A DNA stretch of 64,000 bases from Phymorhynchus buccinoides (taxonomy: Eukaryota > Mollusca > Gastropoda > Neogastropoda > Raphitomidae), in contig CM065680.1 of assembly GCA_017654935.2 (NCBI GenBank), positions 39,188,991 through 39,252,990 of the forward strand, given 5' to 3'. Shown one piece after another: positions 10,641 through 20,440 of the stretch. Position numbers and translations under genes: made by a program. The notes below the pieces were generated by a model. It was not told the origin of the DNA. It ran no database searches and was given only the letters and a program-made list of their open reading frames with translations. Within the stretch, counting starts at the first letter, position 1; each line of letters begins with the position of its first letter.

Positions 10641-10757
10641 TATAGTTGTATATTCAAGCCTGCGCTTTAGTGTGCATATTTTATGTGTATTTGTTGTATT
10701 TTATCATTGCTCGAAATATCGCTTCAAGCTTCATGACTGAACTTTTTTTGCAGTTTT

Positions 10758-10951
<194 letters not shown>

Positions 10952-10960
10952 CTCAGAGTC

Positions 10961-11140
10961 AAACTGAATATCTCCATCACTGTCTCTCTTTCTCCCTTTC
11001 CTTCCCCCTCTCTCTCTCTTTTTAGATGGATGTGTCAGGAAAGTCAAACTGAATATCTCCATCACTGGGTGAAGTCTCTCTTTCTCCCTTTCCTTCCCCC
11101 TCTCTCTCTCTTTTTAGATGGATGTGTCAGGAAAGTGAAC
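10961..11140. repeat. Tandem duplication, about 82 bp
   Basis: CAAACTGAATATCTCCATCACT and the following TC-rich stretch to GATGGATGTGTCAGGAAAGT occur twice (about 10961 and 11043). Both alternative-allele copies have one unit only, making this a third structural difference between alleles. Confidence 0.8.
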
Positions 11141-11199
11141 ACTTGTGCAGATAGAGAATAGTAGTGAGAGAAAGGGGAAAGGGTGAAGTAAATATTGAC

Positions 11200-11995
11200 A
11201 TAGCATGTTTGTTCTGTTGTATTTGGTTTGATGCCTTCCAAACTCAATGGGATGGCATGTTTGTTTAGTTGTGTTTGTTTGGATGCCTTGTGAACTCAAT
11301 GAGATGGCATGTTTGTGCTGTTGCATTTGTTTGGATGTCTTGTGAACACAGAGACGACATGTTTGTGCTGTTGCATTTGTTTGGATGTCTTGTGAACACA
11401 GAGACGACATGTTTGTGCTGTTGCATTTGTTTGGATGCCTTGCGAACACAATGAGACGACTGCATGTTTGTGCTGTTGCATTTGTTTGGATGCCTTGCGA
11501 ACACAATGAGACGACTGCATGTTTGTGCTGTTGTGTTTGTTTGGATGCCTTGCGAACACAATGAGACGACTGCATGTTTGTGCTGTTGCATTTGTTTGGA
11601 TGCCTTGCGAACACAATGAGACGACTGCATGTTTGTGCTGTTGCATTTGTTTGGATGCCTTGCGAACACAGAGACACCATGTTTGTGCTGTTGCATTTGT
11701 TTGGATGCCTTGCGAACACAATGAGACGACTGCATGTTTGTGCTGTTGCATTTGTTTGGATGCCTTGCGAACACAATGAGACGACTGCATGTTTGTGCAG
11801 TTGCATTGCTTGAACACAATGAGACGACTGCATGTTTGTGCTGTTGCATTTGTTTGGATGTCTTGTGAACACAATGAGACGACTGCATGTTTGTGCAGTT
11901 GCATTTGTTTGGATGCCTTGCGAACACAATGAGACGACAGCATGCTTGTGCTGTTTTGTTTGTTTCAATGCTTTGTCAATGATTTTGTTTGCATG
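11200..11995. repeat. 55-bp minisatellite in intron 7, reaching exon 8
   Basis: About 13 units, typically TGCATGTTTGTGCTGTTGCA, then TTTGTTTGGATGCCTTGCGA, then ACACAATGAGACGAC. The period is 55 (for example 11461 to 11516), with some units 3 bases shorter lacking TGC. A degenerate last unit (GCATGCTTGTGCTGTTTTG onward) merges with the polypyrimidine tract of the exon 8 acceptor at 12008. Because 55 is not a multiple of 3 and the unit lacks stops, several long false frames appear on both strands. Confidence 0.95.
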
Positions 11996-12008
11996 TCTAT
12001 GCTTTCAG

Positions 12009-12148
12009 ATGTGGCCATCGGTTCGTTTGTGACTGAGGTGATTGCAGTGGACAGGGATCGCGACAAACAGCTGGTCATCACCTTCAACCAACCTATCAAA
12101 GCTCGAAATGCAGCCGGCGTGCTAATCACAAACTCTAACTTGTATGAA
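12009..12148 (+). CDS. Cadherin exon 8
   Basis: A 140-nt exon after GCTTTCAG, closed by GTAAGT. It reads NVAIGSFVTEVIAVDRDRDK, the first strand and the calcium motif D-R-D of a cadherin repeat, then LVITFNQP. The sequence up to NSNLYE is longer than in most repeats. It leaves in phase 0. The acceptor lies at the edge of the 55-bp minisatellite. Confidence 0.93.
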
Positions 12149-12426
12149 GTAAGTGGAAAAAAAATACCTGTCCTTGAGAGAGGAGGAAAAGTTTAGAAAT
12201 ACACAACTGTACCAAAGGGTGTGATAAACAGTACAAAAGTGTGTGATAAACAGCTGGTTATCTCCTTTGATTCACCTATTAACTCCTTCACTGGGAAATT
12301 TGTTTCTGTTTTTTGTTTGTTGTTCTAGACATAACTTGTGGATTGTCTGCTTTGAACCTACTAATATTTCAAATAAATGTTATACATTTTTCTTCAAATA
12401 AAACTTCAGTCCATTCTATTCCGTCT

Positions 12427-12648
12427 TATTTTTTACTCATGAATTACAAATTAATGTGGCGGTACCATAGCCGATGAGGTTTATCCGAGGCGTGGTTACC
12501 GCTACACATATCTATATTGATAAAAACTCGGGACTTTACTGGTGTTGCACTGCCTCCTGGCATTGCAGCCAGTATTGTTCCCACCATCTTTGTATTTACA
12601 AATGTCCCATATGTGTCTATGACTGAGAGGACGTAAAACACCATTTTT
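12427..12648. mobile_element. SINE-like element, copy B, with 15-bp target duplication
   Basis: It is bracketed by CATTCTATTCCGTCT at 12412-12426 and 12649-12663. The body matches copy A (5916-6130) over about 200 bp. The fold-back point of the false palindrome falls inside the other-allele copy of this element (at about 32385). Confidence 0.75.
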
Positions 12649-12835
12649 CATTCTATTCCGTCTAACCCAATATTGACTATATACCAAATCAAAGTTGTGA
12701 AAACCCTATGGACTTTTTTTAGATTTTAAAATGTAACCCTTTATGGAGTATATTTTATTTTTTTACACTGCTTTATTTGATTTTTAAAAATAGGTTACGG
12801 GCTTATCTATTTTGTTGTTGTTTGTTTGTCTGTAG

Positions 12836-12965
12836 GACTTGTTCCTCATTTCTCCTAACGGTATTGTGAGGACAAACCGGCAGCTGGACCGTGACATAGT
12901 GAGCTCCATGGAGATAACCTTGAAGGTGGTCGATGAGAGAGCTACTCCTCACCAGACTGGCACCG
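12836..12965 (+). CDS. Cadherin exon 9
   Basis: A 130-nt exon after GTCTGTAG, closed by GTAATA, a weaker donor. It reads DLFLISPNGIVRTNRQLDRD, the I-x-x-x-G-x-I strand and an LDRD in place of LDYE, then ITLKVVDERATP. It leaves in phase 1. The first 55 bp of the following intron recur at about 13808. Confidence 0.92.
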
Positions 12966-13076
12966 GTAATAATCATCCCTCCGAGGCAACTTCTTTCTTG
13001 CTCTCTTTTCTTCCGATCATCTTTCAGTGCAGCTGCTGTGTGTTATTGCTTTAAGTTGTGTGCAATAAATGTATTA

Positions 13077-13796
13077 CCATATTTTACAGACTACAGACAA
13101 ACCTCTATTACTTCCAAAATGTCCGGAAAAATCGGTCGTAAATTGGAGGGGTCGTATGACGGAGGTTTTCACTGGCAGCCGTAGAAAGAAAAAGTTCAGC
13201 ACAGTTCATACTCTCTTCTTCATGCACACATACAATGACATATTAAAACTGGATTTGGGTCTTTCCAACTCCATAGGATTGTGCAATCGATATTACAGTT
13301 TCACTTTGCCGACTTCTTTTAATCACCTCCACTCTTGTCCAAAGTCAGTGGTTTTCGTGCTTTTCCTACGCTCTCCGCCATCTTTTCTACAAGGGAAACG
13401 ACTCCGCTTTCAGGCCCTTGACCTTGGTTGTTTCCCTTTGCTCAAAGTCTATGCAGACGACAGCAACGGTCGTAAAAACCAACAAAATGGCGGTCGTAAG
13501 TCGCGTTTTAGAGGAAGTCGTTTAAGAGAGGTCGTTTACATAGTAATATGCATCTGTGCCAACAAATCCGGTCTCAAATGAGATGTGGTTGCTTAACAGA
13601 GGGTCGTAAAATAGGGGTTTGTCTGTATAAGGCGCTACTTTCCCCCCAGACTGAGTGAGGGCCATGCTGCGCCTTAGAAATGTGACTAGTAAAATGGTAA
13701 GAAACTATAATAACAAATAACAAAATCAGAATTTTGTGCATAATTTGGGGGGTGCAGCCTTATAACCAGGTGCGCCTTACAGTCAGTAAAATACAG
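13077..13796. mobile_element. TA-flanked inverted-repeat element, split by a nested insertion
   Basis: The left end reads TA-CCATATTTTACAGACTA and is then interrupted at 13094 by the pogo-like element. It resumes at 13628 with TAAGGCGC. The right end, read in reverse, is CTGTATTTTACTGACTGTAAGGCGCACC and is flanked by TA (13797-13798). With the insert and its TA removed the ends pair well and the element is about 186 bp. The inner element used the TA inside GACTATAAGGC as target. Confidence 0.7.
13094..13625 (-). mobile_element. Pogo/Tigger-like non-autonomous element, copy 2 (nested, inverted)
   Basis: CAGACAAACCTCTATT after TA (13092-13093) pairs with AGGGGTTTGTCTG before TA (13626-13627). 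The body is the reverse complement of copy 1 at 2866-3429, with small deletions. The open frame of about 170 codons across it is chance and follows no coding pattern. Confidence 0.75.
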
Positions 13797-13893
13797 TATT
13801 CCTGTGTGTAAGAATCATCCCTCCGGGGCACCTTGTTTCTTGCTCTCTTTTCTTACGATAATTTTCATTTTGATGAATAAAGGCTAGGTTTAA

Positions 13894-14129
13894 CCCTTTC
13901 ACCGTCAATGTCGCATTTTAGCACCACAATGGTTTAACACCCATGTCACTAAAAGGCATCAAATCAGGGCCTGTTATCCAAAGACCCTATTTTCTTAATT
14001 TTGGGAGGTAAGGATAGGCCTAATGTTATACATGTCACAGAGGAATTCGCAGTATTGCGGATATTTTATTTTCTCTACCCAGTTAAGTTTAATGGTATTT
14101 TTTGTCTGAAAAATGGCTGGCAGCAAAAC
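13894..14129. mobile_element. TTAA-flanked MITE (piggyBac-like), copy 3
   Basis: TTAA (13890-13893) is followed by CCCTTTCACCGTCAATGTCGC. The body aligns with 9230-9463 and ends AAATGGCTGGCAGC, after which the terminal GAAAGGG-TTAA has decayed. It lies about 100 bp before exon 10. Confidence 0.5.
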
Positions 14130-14230
14130 AGCACAGGCTGGATGAAACCATCAACCAACTATCATTCCTTTTTAGCCTAAAGTTTTAGATAATTTCAGAC
14201 AAACTGAACTCTTATTATTTTTAATTTCAG

Positions 14231-14431
14231 GTTCTTTGTACATCCGCATCTTGGAGGTCAATGACCAGGCGCCGCAGTTTGCGCTGCCGTACTACGTGTT
14301 CAGAGTGAACGAAGAGATCCCCCCCAATTCCTTTATCGGCTCCCTCCTGGCTTCTGACCAGGATGACCAGATCAAGTTGTACGAGCTGACAGACAACCCA
14401 CAAGACCTGTTCACTATCAACGGGCAGACAG
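14231..14431 (+). CDS. Cadherin exon 10
   Basis: A 201-nt exon after TTAATTTCAG, closed by GTAAGA. It reads YIRILEVNDQAPQF, the calcium linker, then the new repeat VFRVNEEIPPNSFIGSLLAS with D-Q-D-D and LFTINGQTG, the I-x-x-x-x-G turn. It leaves in phase 1 and exon 11 starts with the matching VLTV strand. The last 31 bp with the donor are repeated at 15143-15173. Confidence 0.95.
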
Positions 14432-14446
14432 GTAAGAGGTTGCCTC

Positions 14447-15142
14447 GTCTTCATCTTATAATTGACACAACCCCCAAGACCTGTTCATCTTATAATTGAC
14501 ACAAGCCTCAAGACCTGTTCATCGTATAATTGACACAAGCCCCAAGACCTGTTCATAATTGACACAATGAATTGACACAACCCCTAAGACCTGTTCATCT
14601 TATAATTGACACAACCCCTGACCTGTTCATCTTATAATTGACACAACCCCTAAGACCTGTTCATCTTATAATTGACACAACCCCCAAGACCTGTTCATCT
14701 TATAATTGACACAACCCTGTTCATCTTATAATTGACACAAGCCCCAAGACCTGTTCATCTTATAATTGACACAACCCCTAAGACCTGTTCATCTTATAAT
14801 TGACACAACCCCTATAATTGACACAACCCCCAAGACCTGTTCATCTTATAATTGACACAACCCCCAAGACCTGTTCATCTTATAATTGACACAAGCCCCA
14901 AGACCTGTTCATCTTATAATTGACACAACCCCCAAGACCTGTTCATCTTAATTGACATGTTCATCGATAATTGACACAACCCCCAAGACCTGTTCATCAA
15001 ATAATTGACACAACCCCCAAGACCTGTTCATCAAATAATTGACACAATCCCTGAGACCTGTTCATCTTATAATTGACACAATCCCCAAGACCTGTTCATC
15101 TTATAATTGACACCTGCTCATCTTATAATTGACACAACCCCC
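14447..15142. repeat. 34-bp minisatellite next to exon 10, built from exon-edge sequence
   Basis: About 20 units of ATAATTGACACAACCCCCAA followed by GACCTGTTCATCTT, period 34 (for example 14461 to 14495), with deleted units. CAAGACCTGTTCA is also the exon 10 text at 14401-14413, so part of the unit derives from the exon end. The array is flanked by two copies of the exon 10 tail and donor. Confidence 0.92.
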
Positions 15143-15173
15143 CAAGACCTGTTCACTATCAACGGGCAGACAG
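15143..15173 (+). other. Duplicated exon 10 tail with a second splice donor
   Basis: These 31 bp equal 14401-14431 exactly and are followed by GTAAGC and a near copy of the next intronic bases (GTTGCCTC, CTTCATC). There is no acceptor close upstream, so it cannot be an exon alone. Use of this second donor would read through the minisatellite, and a TAA stop falls within the first repeat units in the exon frame. Confidence 0.85.
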
Positions 15174-15556
15174 GTAAGCAGTTGCCTCATCTTCATCATA
15201 TGATTGACTTTATTAAAGCTGAGCAACAAAATCCTACTTCATTTCTTCTTCTTTTTAAAAAAAATGTTTTTTTGCTCAAGGGTAAGCTAAGTTCCTGAGA
15301 ATGTGGTGTGTGTGTGTGTGTGTTTAAAACCTACAAAAATAAGAGAGAGAGAGCAGGAAGAGAGGGAGAGAGAGATTCTACAATGTCACCTTGGGAATAT
15401 TTAATGTTTTAACCTCTTCTGATCCGGATCTTGTGCCGTACAGCGCAGATGCTGCTTCTGGTGATGCTCACGATGAAACTAGGAGGGTGCATTTACCTAA
15501 TAGAAAATATAGAAGAAGAAAGACCTATTGCTAGCACTGGGTTACAGCCATTAACA

Positions 15557-15576
15557 CCCCCCCCCCCCCCCCCCCC
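15557..15576. repeat. Poly-C homopolymer
   Basis: Twenty consecutive C in intron 10. Nothing else is recognised in 15200-15770 apart from a short TG tract near 15307 and a GA-rich stretch near 15340-15375. Confidence 0.9.
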
Positions 15577-15774
15577 TTACCAGTTCAGCCAGGAAGGCCC
15601 AGGCCCCATTTCCAGTTACAAGCAAGCGAAAAAATGAAATTCTAGAGTGCTTTAAAAAAAATAATTTTGTTTTAATAACAACAAACAAATTCTAGTGGTC
15701 AGTAGACACAGGCTCATATGGTTCTTCTGTCAGTGCTGATGAAAATGCACTGATGGAACCTGCTGTCTCACTCA

Positions 15775-16195
15775 GCTGATTTCACCCCAAGCATACCCAA
15801 GGTAGTCTTAATGAAGAAGGAGCTGCGATATTGCTCTGTTCTCACATCTGGGACACAGAATCCTTGGGAATGGTTTATGGGCCATCTTTCCAAGATGTTA
15901 GTGGTTTGAAACCCCTTGAAATTGGTTGGCTTGATCCTGCAGCGATTTGTGGTGGCCGGAGTTTCCTGCTGGAAGAGCTGTAACAAGGCTCTCAGGTATT
16001 GTGTAGAAGACTAGAGGCTGAAGCATTGGTACAGGTCTGCGTCTTTCCTCCAGGGGAGACAGGTCTAGTTCCTTGAGCATGCCACTCACGCAGCCTGGTT
16101 TCCTGGACTTGTAGTCCCTGTTGACAAAGCGTGCTGCTTGGCGCTAAGCTCTTTCCAGTTTCTCATCCTGTTTCCGGTACGGGTTCCACACCGTC
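15775..16195 (-). mobile_element. Non-LTR retrotransposon (LINE) 3'-terminal fragment
   Basis: On the minus strand the translation reads TVWNPYRKQDEKLERA, a stop, RQAARFV, then MLKELDLSPLEERRR and further on SSFFIKTT. This follows the order seen at the C-terminus of LINE reverse transcriptases (a T-V-W-D-P-type motif, R-R-A-A-R-F-V, L-x-x-R-R, N-S-F-F-x-R-T). A TAG stop and at least one frame change show it is dead. It is 5' truncated and lies in cadherin intron 10, antisense to the gene. The clade is not assigned. Confidence 0.7.
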
Positions 16196-16297
16196 ACACT
16201 TCTGTGTTTGAAGGTGTGCTGACTGTCAGGGCTGTCGGGATTAATGTCATTCTGGGAATATTGGTAATTTTAATGTGTTTTTTTTACCTGTATGAAG

Positions 16298-16455
16298 GTG
16301 TATTGACGGTGAGGGGCCGCCTGGACTACGAATCGCGCCACAACGTCACCCTGGTGGCCCAGGCGTGGGACACAGGAACCCCCACTCTGTCCAACACCAC
16401 CATTGTCTTCATCGACATCGTCAACCTCAACGACAATGCCCCAGAATTCAGCGAG
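16298..16455 (+). CDS. Cadherin exon 11
   Basis: A 158-nt exon after CTGTATGAAG, closed by GTATAA. It reads VLTVRGRLDYESRHN, then VTLVAQAWDTGTP and IDIVNLNDNAPEF, a textbook second half of a cadherin repeat with LDYE, A-x-D-x-G and the linker N-D-N-A-P. It leaves in phase 0. The acceptor has a poor pyrimidine tract, and a 26-of-31 match to the splice junction lies 85 bp upstream (16204-16234). Confidence 0.94.
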
Positions 16456-16574
16456 GTATAATGGTTTTATACAAGACTAAACAAAAAACACAAACGCCCA
16501 TCATTATCATTTGTGGCAAATTTTCATATAATGGTTTTATGTGGTGTTTTTTTACCTATGTGTACAGAGCGTGC

Positions 16575-16855
16575 CGTGGGGATACTGGGAGGTCTTTTGT
16601 GCGAATAGTTCCCCCACCTTCTGGAAGTGTTGTACTTGTTATTTCCTTTAATGTATCACTTGCCTTTTCCCTTTCCTTGCTGTTATATACCATCTTTCTG
16701 CCTTTAACTGGTCAATTCTCCTGCCTTTGTTCTCTGGCCGAAGATGGGACATGTTGGGCCTGACTGTTTCTTATTTGGGCACATAACGGCAGCATGACAC
16801 ATCTGCGTTCATATGACAGGAGACTGTCTGAACAATCGAAGAAGAAGAAAATGTG
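16575..16855 (+). mobile_element. Possible LINE 3' end with GAA-rich tail
   Basis: A frame through CSLAEDGTCWA and AHNGS leads to CTGAACAATCGAAGAAGAAG. This resembles LINE 3' ends that terminate in a simple GAA-type tail. There are stops within it and I cannot name a family; the call is tentative. Confidence 0.3.
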
Positions 16856-17051
16856 TACAGAGGAAAGGAGAAAAGGGGGAGAAGATTGATTGATTGAATG
16901 ATTGAACTTTTTAATGGGTAAAGATCTAGGCACATTGAAGGCCTTTTTACAAATCCGCCCATTTAAATAATATAAACAAAACGTAACGAGGAAAAAAGCA
17001 AAACAAAAAATAAAAGAAATAAAATACTAATAACAATCCATGCAAATTGAG

Positions 17052-17191
<140 letters not shown>

Positions 17192-17589
17192 CTGAAGAGG
17201 AAAAGGGAGGGAGAGAAAAAGAGGTGGGGGTGGGGGTGGTTAGAGGTATGGAGAGAGGGAGGAGGAAATTGGAGGGGAAAGGAAAGAGGGGAGGATAGAG
17301 AGAGAGAAAGAGTTAGAGATGCTGCACAAAATACAATGCATTTTTTGACAGGCTTCACAAGAGACAGTGGTTATGATAATGACATGCTTTATTGGGATAT
17401 GCTTTTTTTTGGTTTTATTCACCAGGGGAGCATGGGAAATTTGATAAAGCAATTTGATGACAAAAACAAAACAAAGAAATACGACAACGAAAAATCTTGA
17501 AAATCTTGCACTTGCAGTCCAAGTCATAGGATGTTTTTTTGTTTTTCCTTTTTTAAAAATTTGTAAACAACAAAGTGGTTGTGCAGTTT

Positions 17590-17920
<331 letters not shown>

Positions 17921-18093
17921 GTTTCAAATCCTTAAAATTAAGTGTGAAGATATTAACGGTACATGAAACAAAAGACAGCGGCATGTCGGCAGCATCGTTT
18001 TTGTTCTTCTCCTCTTTGCTTAATCGGCTTCCCTCGCCTACTCAGAGCCAGAAACATCAGCCTGTTGATCACTGGCCCTTAAGACAAGATGAG

Positions 18094-18203
18094 TGCAAGA
18101 AAAGGAAGAAGACAAGAGGAAAAAGAAACAGACCGGAAGAGGAGTAGTATCATTTTCTTCTCAGGTTTTTTACTTGCTCTTTTTGTTTTGAAAAGGCAAG
18201 CCT
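18094..18203. repeat. Second copy of a local duplication (first copy 17778-17891)
   Basis: CAAGAAAAGGAAGAAGAC and TTCTCAGGTTTTTT through TTTTGAAAAGGCAAGCCTA occur in both. In the first copy AAGCCTA is followed by CTCTCT; here a transposon follows directly. The first copy thus shows the empty site. Confidence 0.75.
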
Positions 18204-18204
18204 A

Positions 18205-18694
18205 TATATCGTCGCTGTCCGACGCTAACCGTGTATTTACACAATCAGTGATTTTACAGGAGCATCCAAAAAAATATTGTCGCCTGCTACAAAGTCAATC
18301 CCCATTTGATATACGCTTGACCCTTCTTCTTTACCGATGAGTAAACATGTGACACAATAAAAGTTGCATTAACACCCAAATTTTCGTGATAATTCAGTTA
18401 CACGGTTAGTAACAAAGTTAGTGCATTGTTCTCACAATGGGAGATACGACAGCTGCCGGCAGTTACACGATTAGCGTGACCAGTTACACGCTTATCGCGT
18501 CAAAACCAGCAACAACCCGTCACATACACGATTATTTCCGTGGTATCATGTGACAAATTTGAGCATTTTCATTGGTCGCAGACACAAGATGTTTATAGAA
18601 GACCTGCGTGAGGTCACTGGAAGGAGTTTCAGTAAGAAATCTATTTTTGTCAAATTTTGTAGATACACGGTTAGCGTCGGACAGCGACGATATG
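18205..18694. mobile_element. TA-flanked MITE with perfect 30-bp terminal repeats and subterminal motifs
   Basis: Positions 18206-18235 and 18664-18693 are exact reverse complements (ends ATATCGTCGCTGTCCG and ACGCTAACCGTGTA). TA lies at 18203-18204 and 18695-18696. The inner end motif TACACGGTTAGCG recurs in variant form inside the element near 18400, 18462, 18482 and 18524, as transposase-binding subterminal repeats do. There is no open frame of note. Intact long termini suggest a fairly young insertion. The superfamily is unknown. Confidence 0.8.
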
Positions 18695-18847
18695 TACTCA
18701 TGATTGTTTGGTTCTGTCTCTGTTAGTGTACATGTGTTTGTTTGAGACAAAACTTTAATGCGCCATTTAAAGACAAAAATTACAAGGAGTAGCTCAACCA
18801 AACGTAACTTGGCATAATGATAGGTACCATTCAAGATACACAGACCC

Positions 18848-19052
18848 ATCACAATTAAGTCCCTTGCTTTTTTCTGGGTAGGTGTGCCCCCAAATTGAAA
18901 TTGAGGCTGCTCTTTAAACATGTTTCGTTTTCAATTTGGGGGCATTTGTATGGGAGTCATGCCTGGTCAAAACAAGATTTCTTACCAGCTATAAGAGGGA
19001 AAATACATGAAACCCGTGATTTTGACACATGATCTGGTGGGTCTTTAAGATC
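18848..19052 (+). repeat. Dispersed repeat shared with 63430-63650
   Basis: Shared blocks include TTGAGGCTGCTC, ATGTTTCGTTTTCAATTTGG, CATTTGTATGGGAGTCA and GATCTGGTGGGTCTTTAAGA. It has an internal hairpin, CCCCAAATTGAAA against TTTTCAATTTGGGG. It ends about 95 bp before the exon 12 acceptor. Confidence 0.8.
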
Positions 19053-19147
19053 TTTCCAGTGAAACGGCTTTGTGCAGTGTGAACCTACCTAAGTTTTAGA
19101 TAAGCTGTCACGGAGAGTCCATGTTTGTTTGCCCTTGTCATGTGCAG

Positions 19148-19291
19148 TTCTTCTACGAGCTAGACCTTCAGGAACACTCCACCAGGACTGATCCCGTGGG
19201 CTCCGTAACGGCAACGGACATAGATGAAGGGGACTATGGTGTGGTGCGCTTCATGTCGGACGATCAGTACTTCAGGGTGGATGAGATTACT
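19148..19291 (+). CDS. Cadherin exon 12, last in contig A
   Basis: A 144-nt exon after TGTCATGTGCAG, closed by GTAAGT. It reads FFYELDLQEHST, then VGSVTATDIDEGDYGVVRF and YFRVDEIT, the first half of a new cadherin repeat with its D-x-D motif. It leaves in phase 0. No following exon is found before the gap at 26291. Confidence 0.92.
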
Positions 19292-19358
19292 GTAAGTTTG
19301 GAAACTAAGCTGATAATAATTTTTTTTACAGCAGTGTACGGCCCAGAAGATGGGACAG

Positions 19359-20155
19359 CAGTGTTGATTCTAGAGCGCGTCCTGGCCGAAATCGCGCAGA
19401 ATTTACGGTGATGACGCCTAAATAAAAAGCCAGTGCGTCCCCTGTGACACTAGAAAAAAACTTTGGACGCGTTTTTAAACCACCAATGCAACATTGCAAA
19501 ATTGCACTGCTACTTTGCGTATAGCCAGTAAGCCAGAAATGAGTAATTCTCTTTCGCGCCATTGGACGTCAATGCTTTAGTTTAGCCAATCACGAGTTGA
19601 GTCTTCTGATCGTAGCGCGTCCGAGTGTCAAGATGGAGTAGAGTGGCAATCATGAAGCGAATGTCAACACTGTTTGATTTTGCCTTCAAGTCGTCCAAAA
19701 CACCTAAAATGTCTGACTCGGAAGAATCTGGCCAAGCATCTATTGTGAATGAAGATACGGCTGCATAACGGAAGATTTGGCACCAACATCCAACGCAATA
19801 TCAAATGACGACGAACTTGAGATTGCAGACGGCGATGTTTCGGTGACTGAGTTGCCAAGTGCCGCAGGTGGCGATGATCATGAGGAGGTTCAAAAGAGTG
19901 CCAGTGCCAGTGGTGATACATCAAAACAAGAGCGTTTCAGAAAAGCTGGCTCACAAAATGGCCGTGATTAGAAAATCGAGACGACGGCATGAGGTGCTTG
20001 ATTTGTATATTTAAATTATGCATGGGGAGATATCTCATAAAATCTGTTCGTCTTCTGGGACCCCATTTTTTGACTATGAAGAGTCCCTAGGACCCTCTTT
20101 TTTCATCTTTAGGGGTCCTTGGACCCCCTTTTCTAAAAGTCTAGAATCAACACTG
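19359..20155 (+). mobile_element. hAT-like non-autonomous element, 797 bp, inside intron 12
   Basis: Perfect 16-bp inverted ends, CAGTGTTGATTCTAGA (19359-19374) and TCTAGAATCAACACTG (20140-20155). TGGGACAG stands just before the left end (19351-19358) and again at 20160-20167, four bases (GGAG) after the right end. An 8-bp duplication and CAGTG-type ends suggest hAT. From 19652 a frame reads MKRMSTLFDFAFKSSKTPKM, like the start of some transposase proteins, then stops; an acidic stretch follows in another frame to 19968. No catalytic domain remains. Confidence 0.6.
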
Positions 20156-20339
20156 GGAGTGGGACAGCCCAAAAAAAAAAAAAAGCAACCAACAGGATGT
20201 CCTGAAGTTCAGGATTTTTTTATTGCCTGGAGCCGGCGTCGCCGAATTATGGGAATTTGAGAAGATGCATTTTGCTGGTTATATAGGTCATGAAGTTTAA
20301 CCAGAAGTGAAAGTGCAACGAGAGCCTGTCAATTACATT

Positions 20340-20440
20340 GGAAACAGTTGTTTACCTTCAGCTTCCAGGGGGCATTACCCCCCGGATCCCCCCAGGAGGG
20401 CACTGCCCCTGCACTCTGCCAGGGCCTTGCAGGATTTTTG
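20340..20440. repeat. Short CCCC/GGGG-rich repeat fragment
   Basis: CTTCCAGGGGGCATTACCCC runs on to CCCCAGGAGGGCAC. A related stretch, CTTCCAGGGGCACAGCCCCC, is at about 56770. Probably part of a DNA element not resolved here. Confidence 0.35.

Noticed and set aside
11114..11968. A 284-codon open frame on the minus strand, with other long frames on both strands
   Set aside because: It is the 55-bp minisatellite read through. The unit lacks stops and its length is not a multiple of 3, so several frames stay open. No splice sites or start context.
13069..13581. A 170-codon open frame as a gene (similar frames at 2910-3362 and 41470-41823)
   Set aside because: It lies wholly inside the pogo-like element, on the strand opposite to the transposase-like start, and does not match between copies.
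14447..15142. CRISPR-like array
   Set aside because: Units are contiguous without unique spacers, in a eukaryotic intron.
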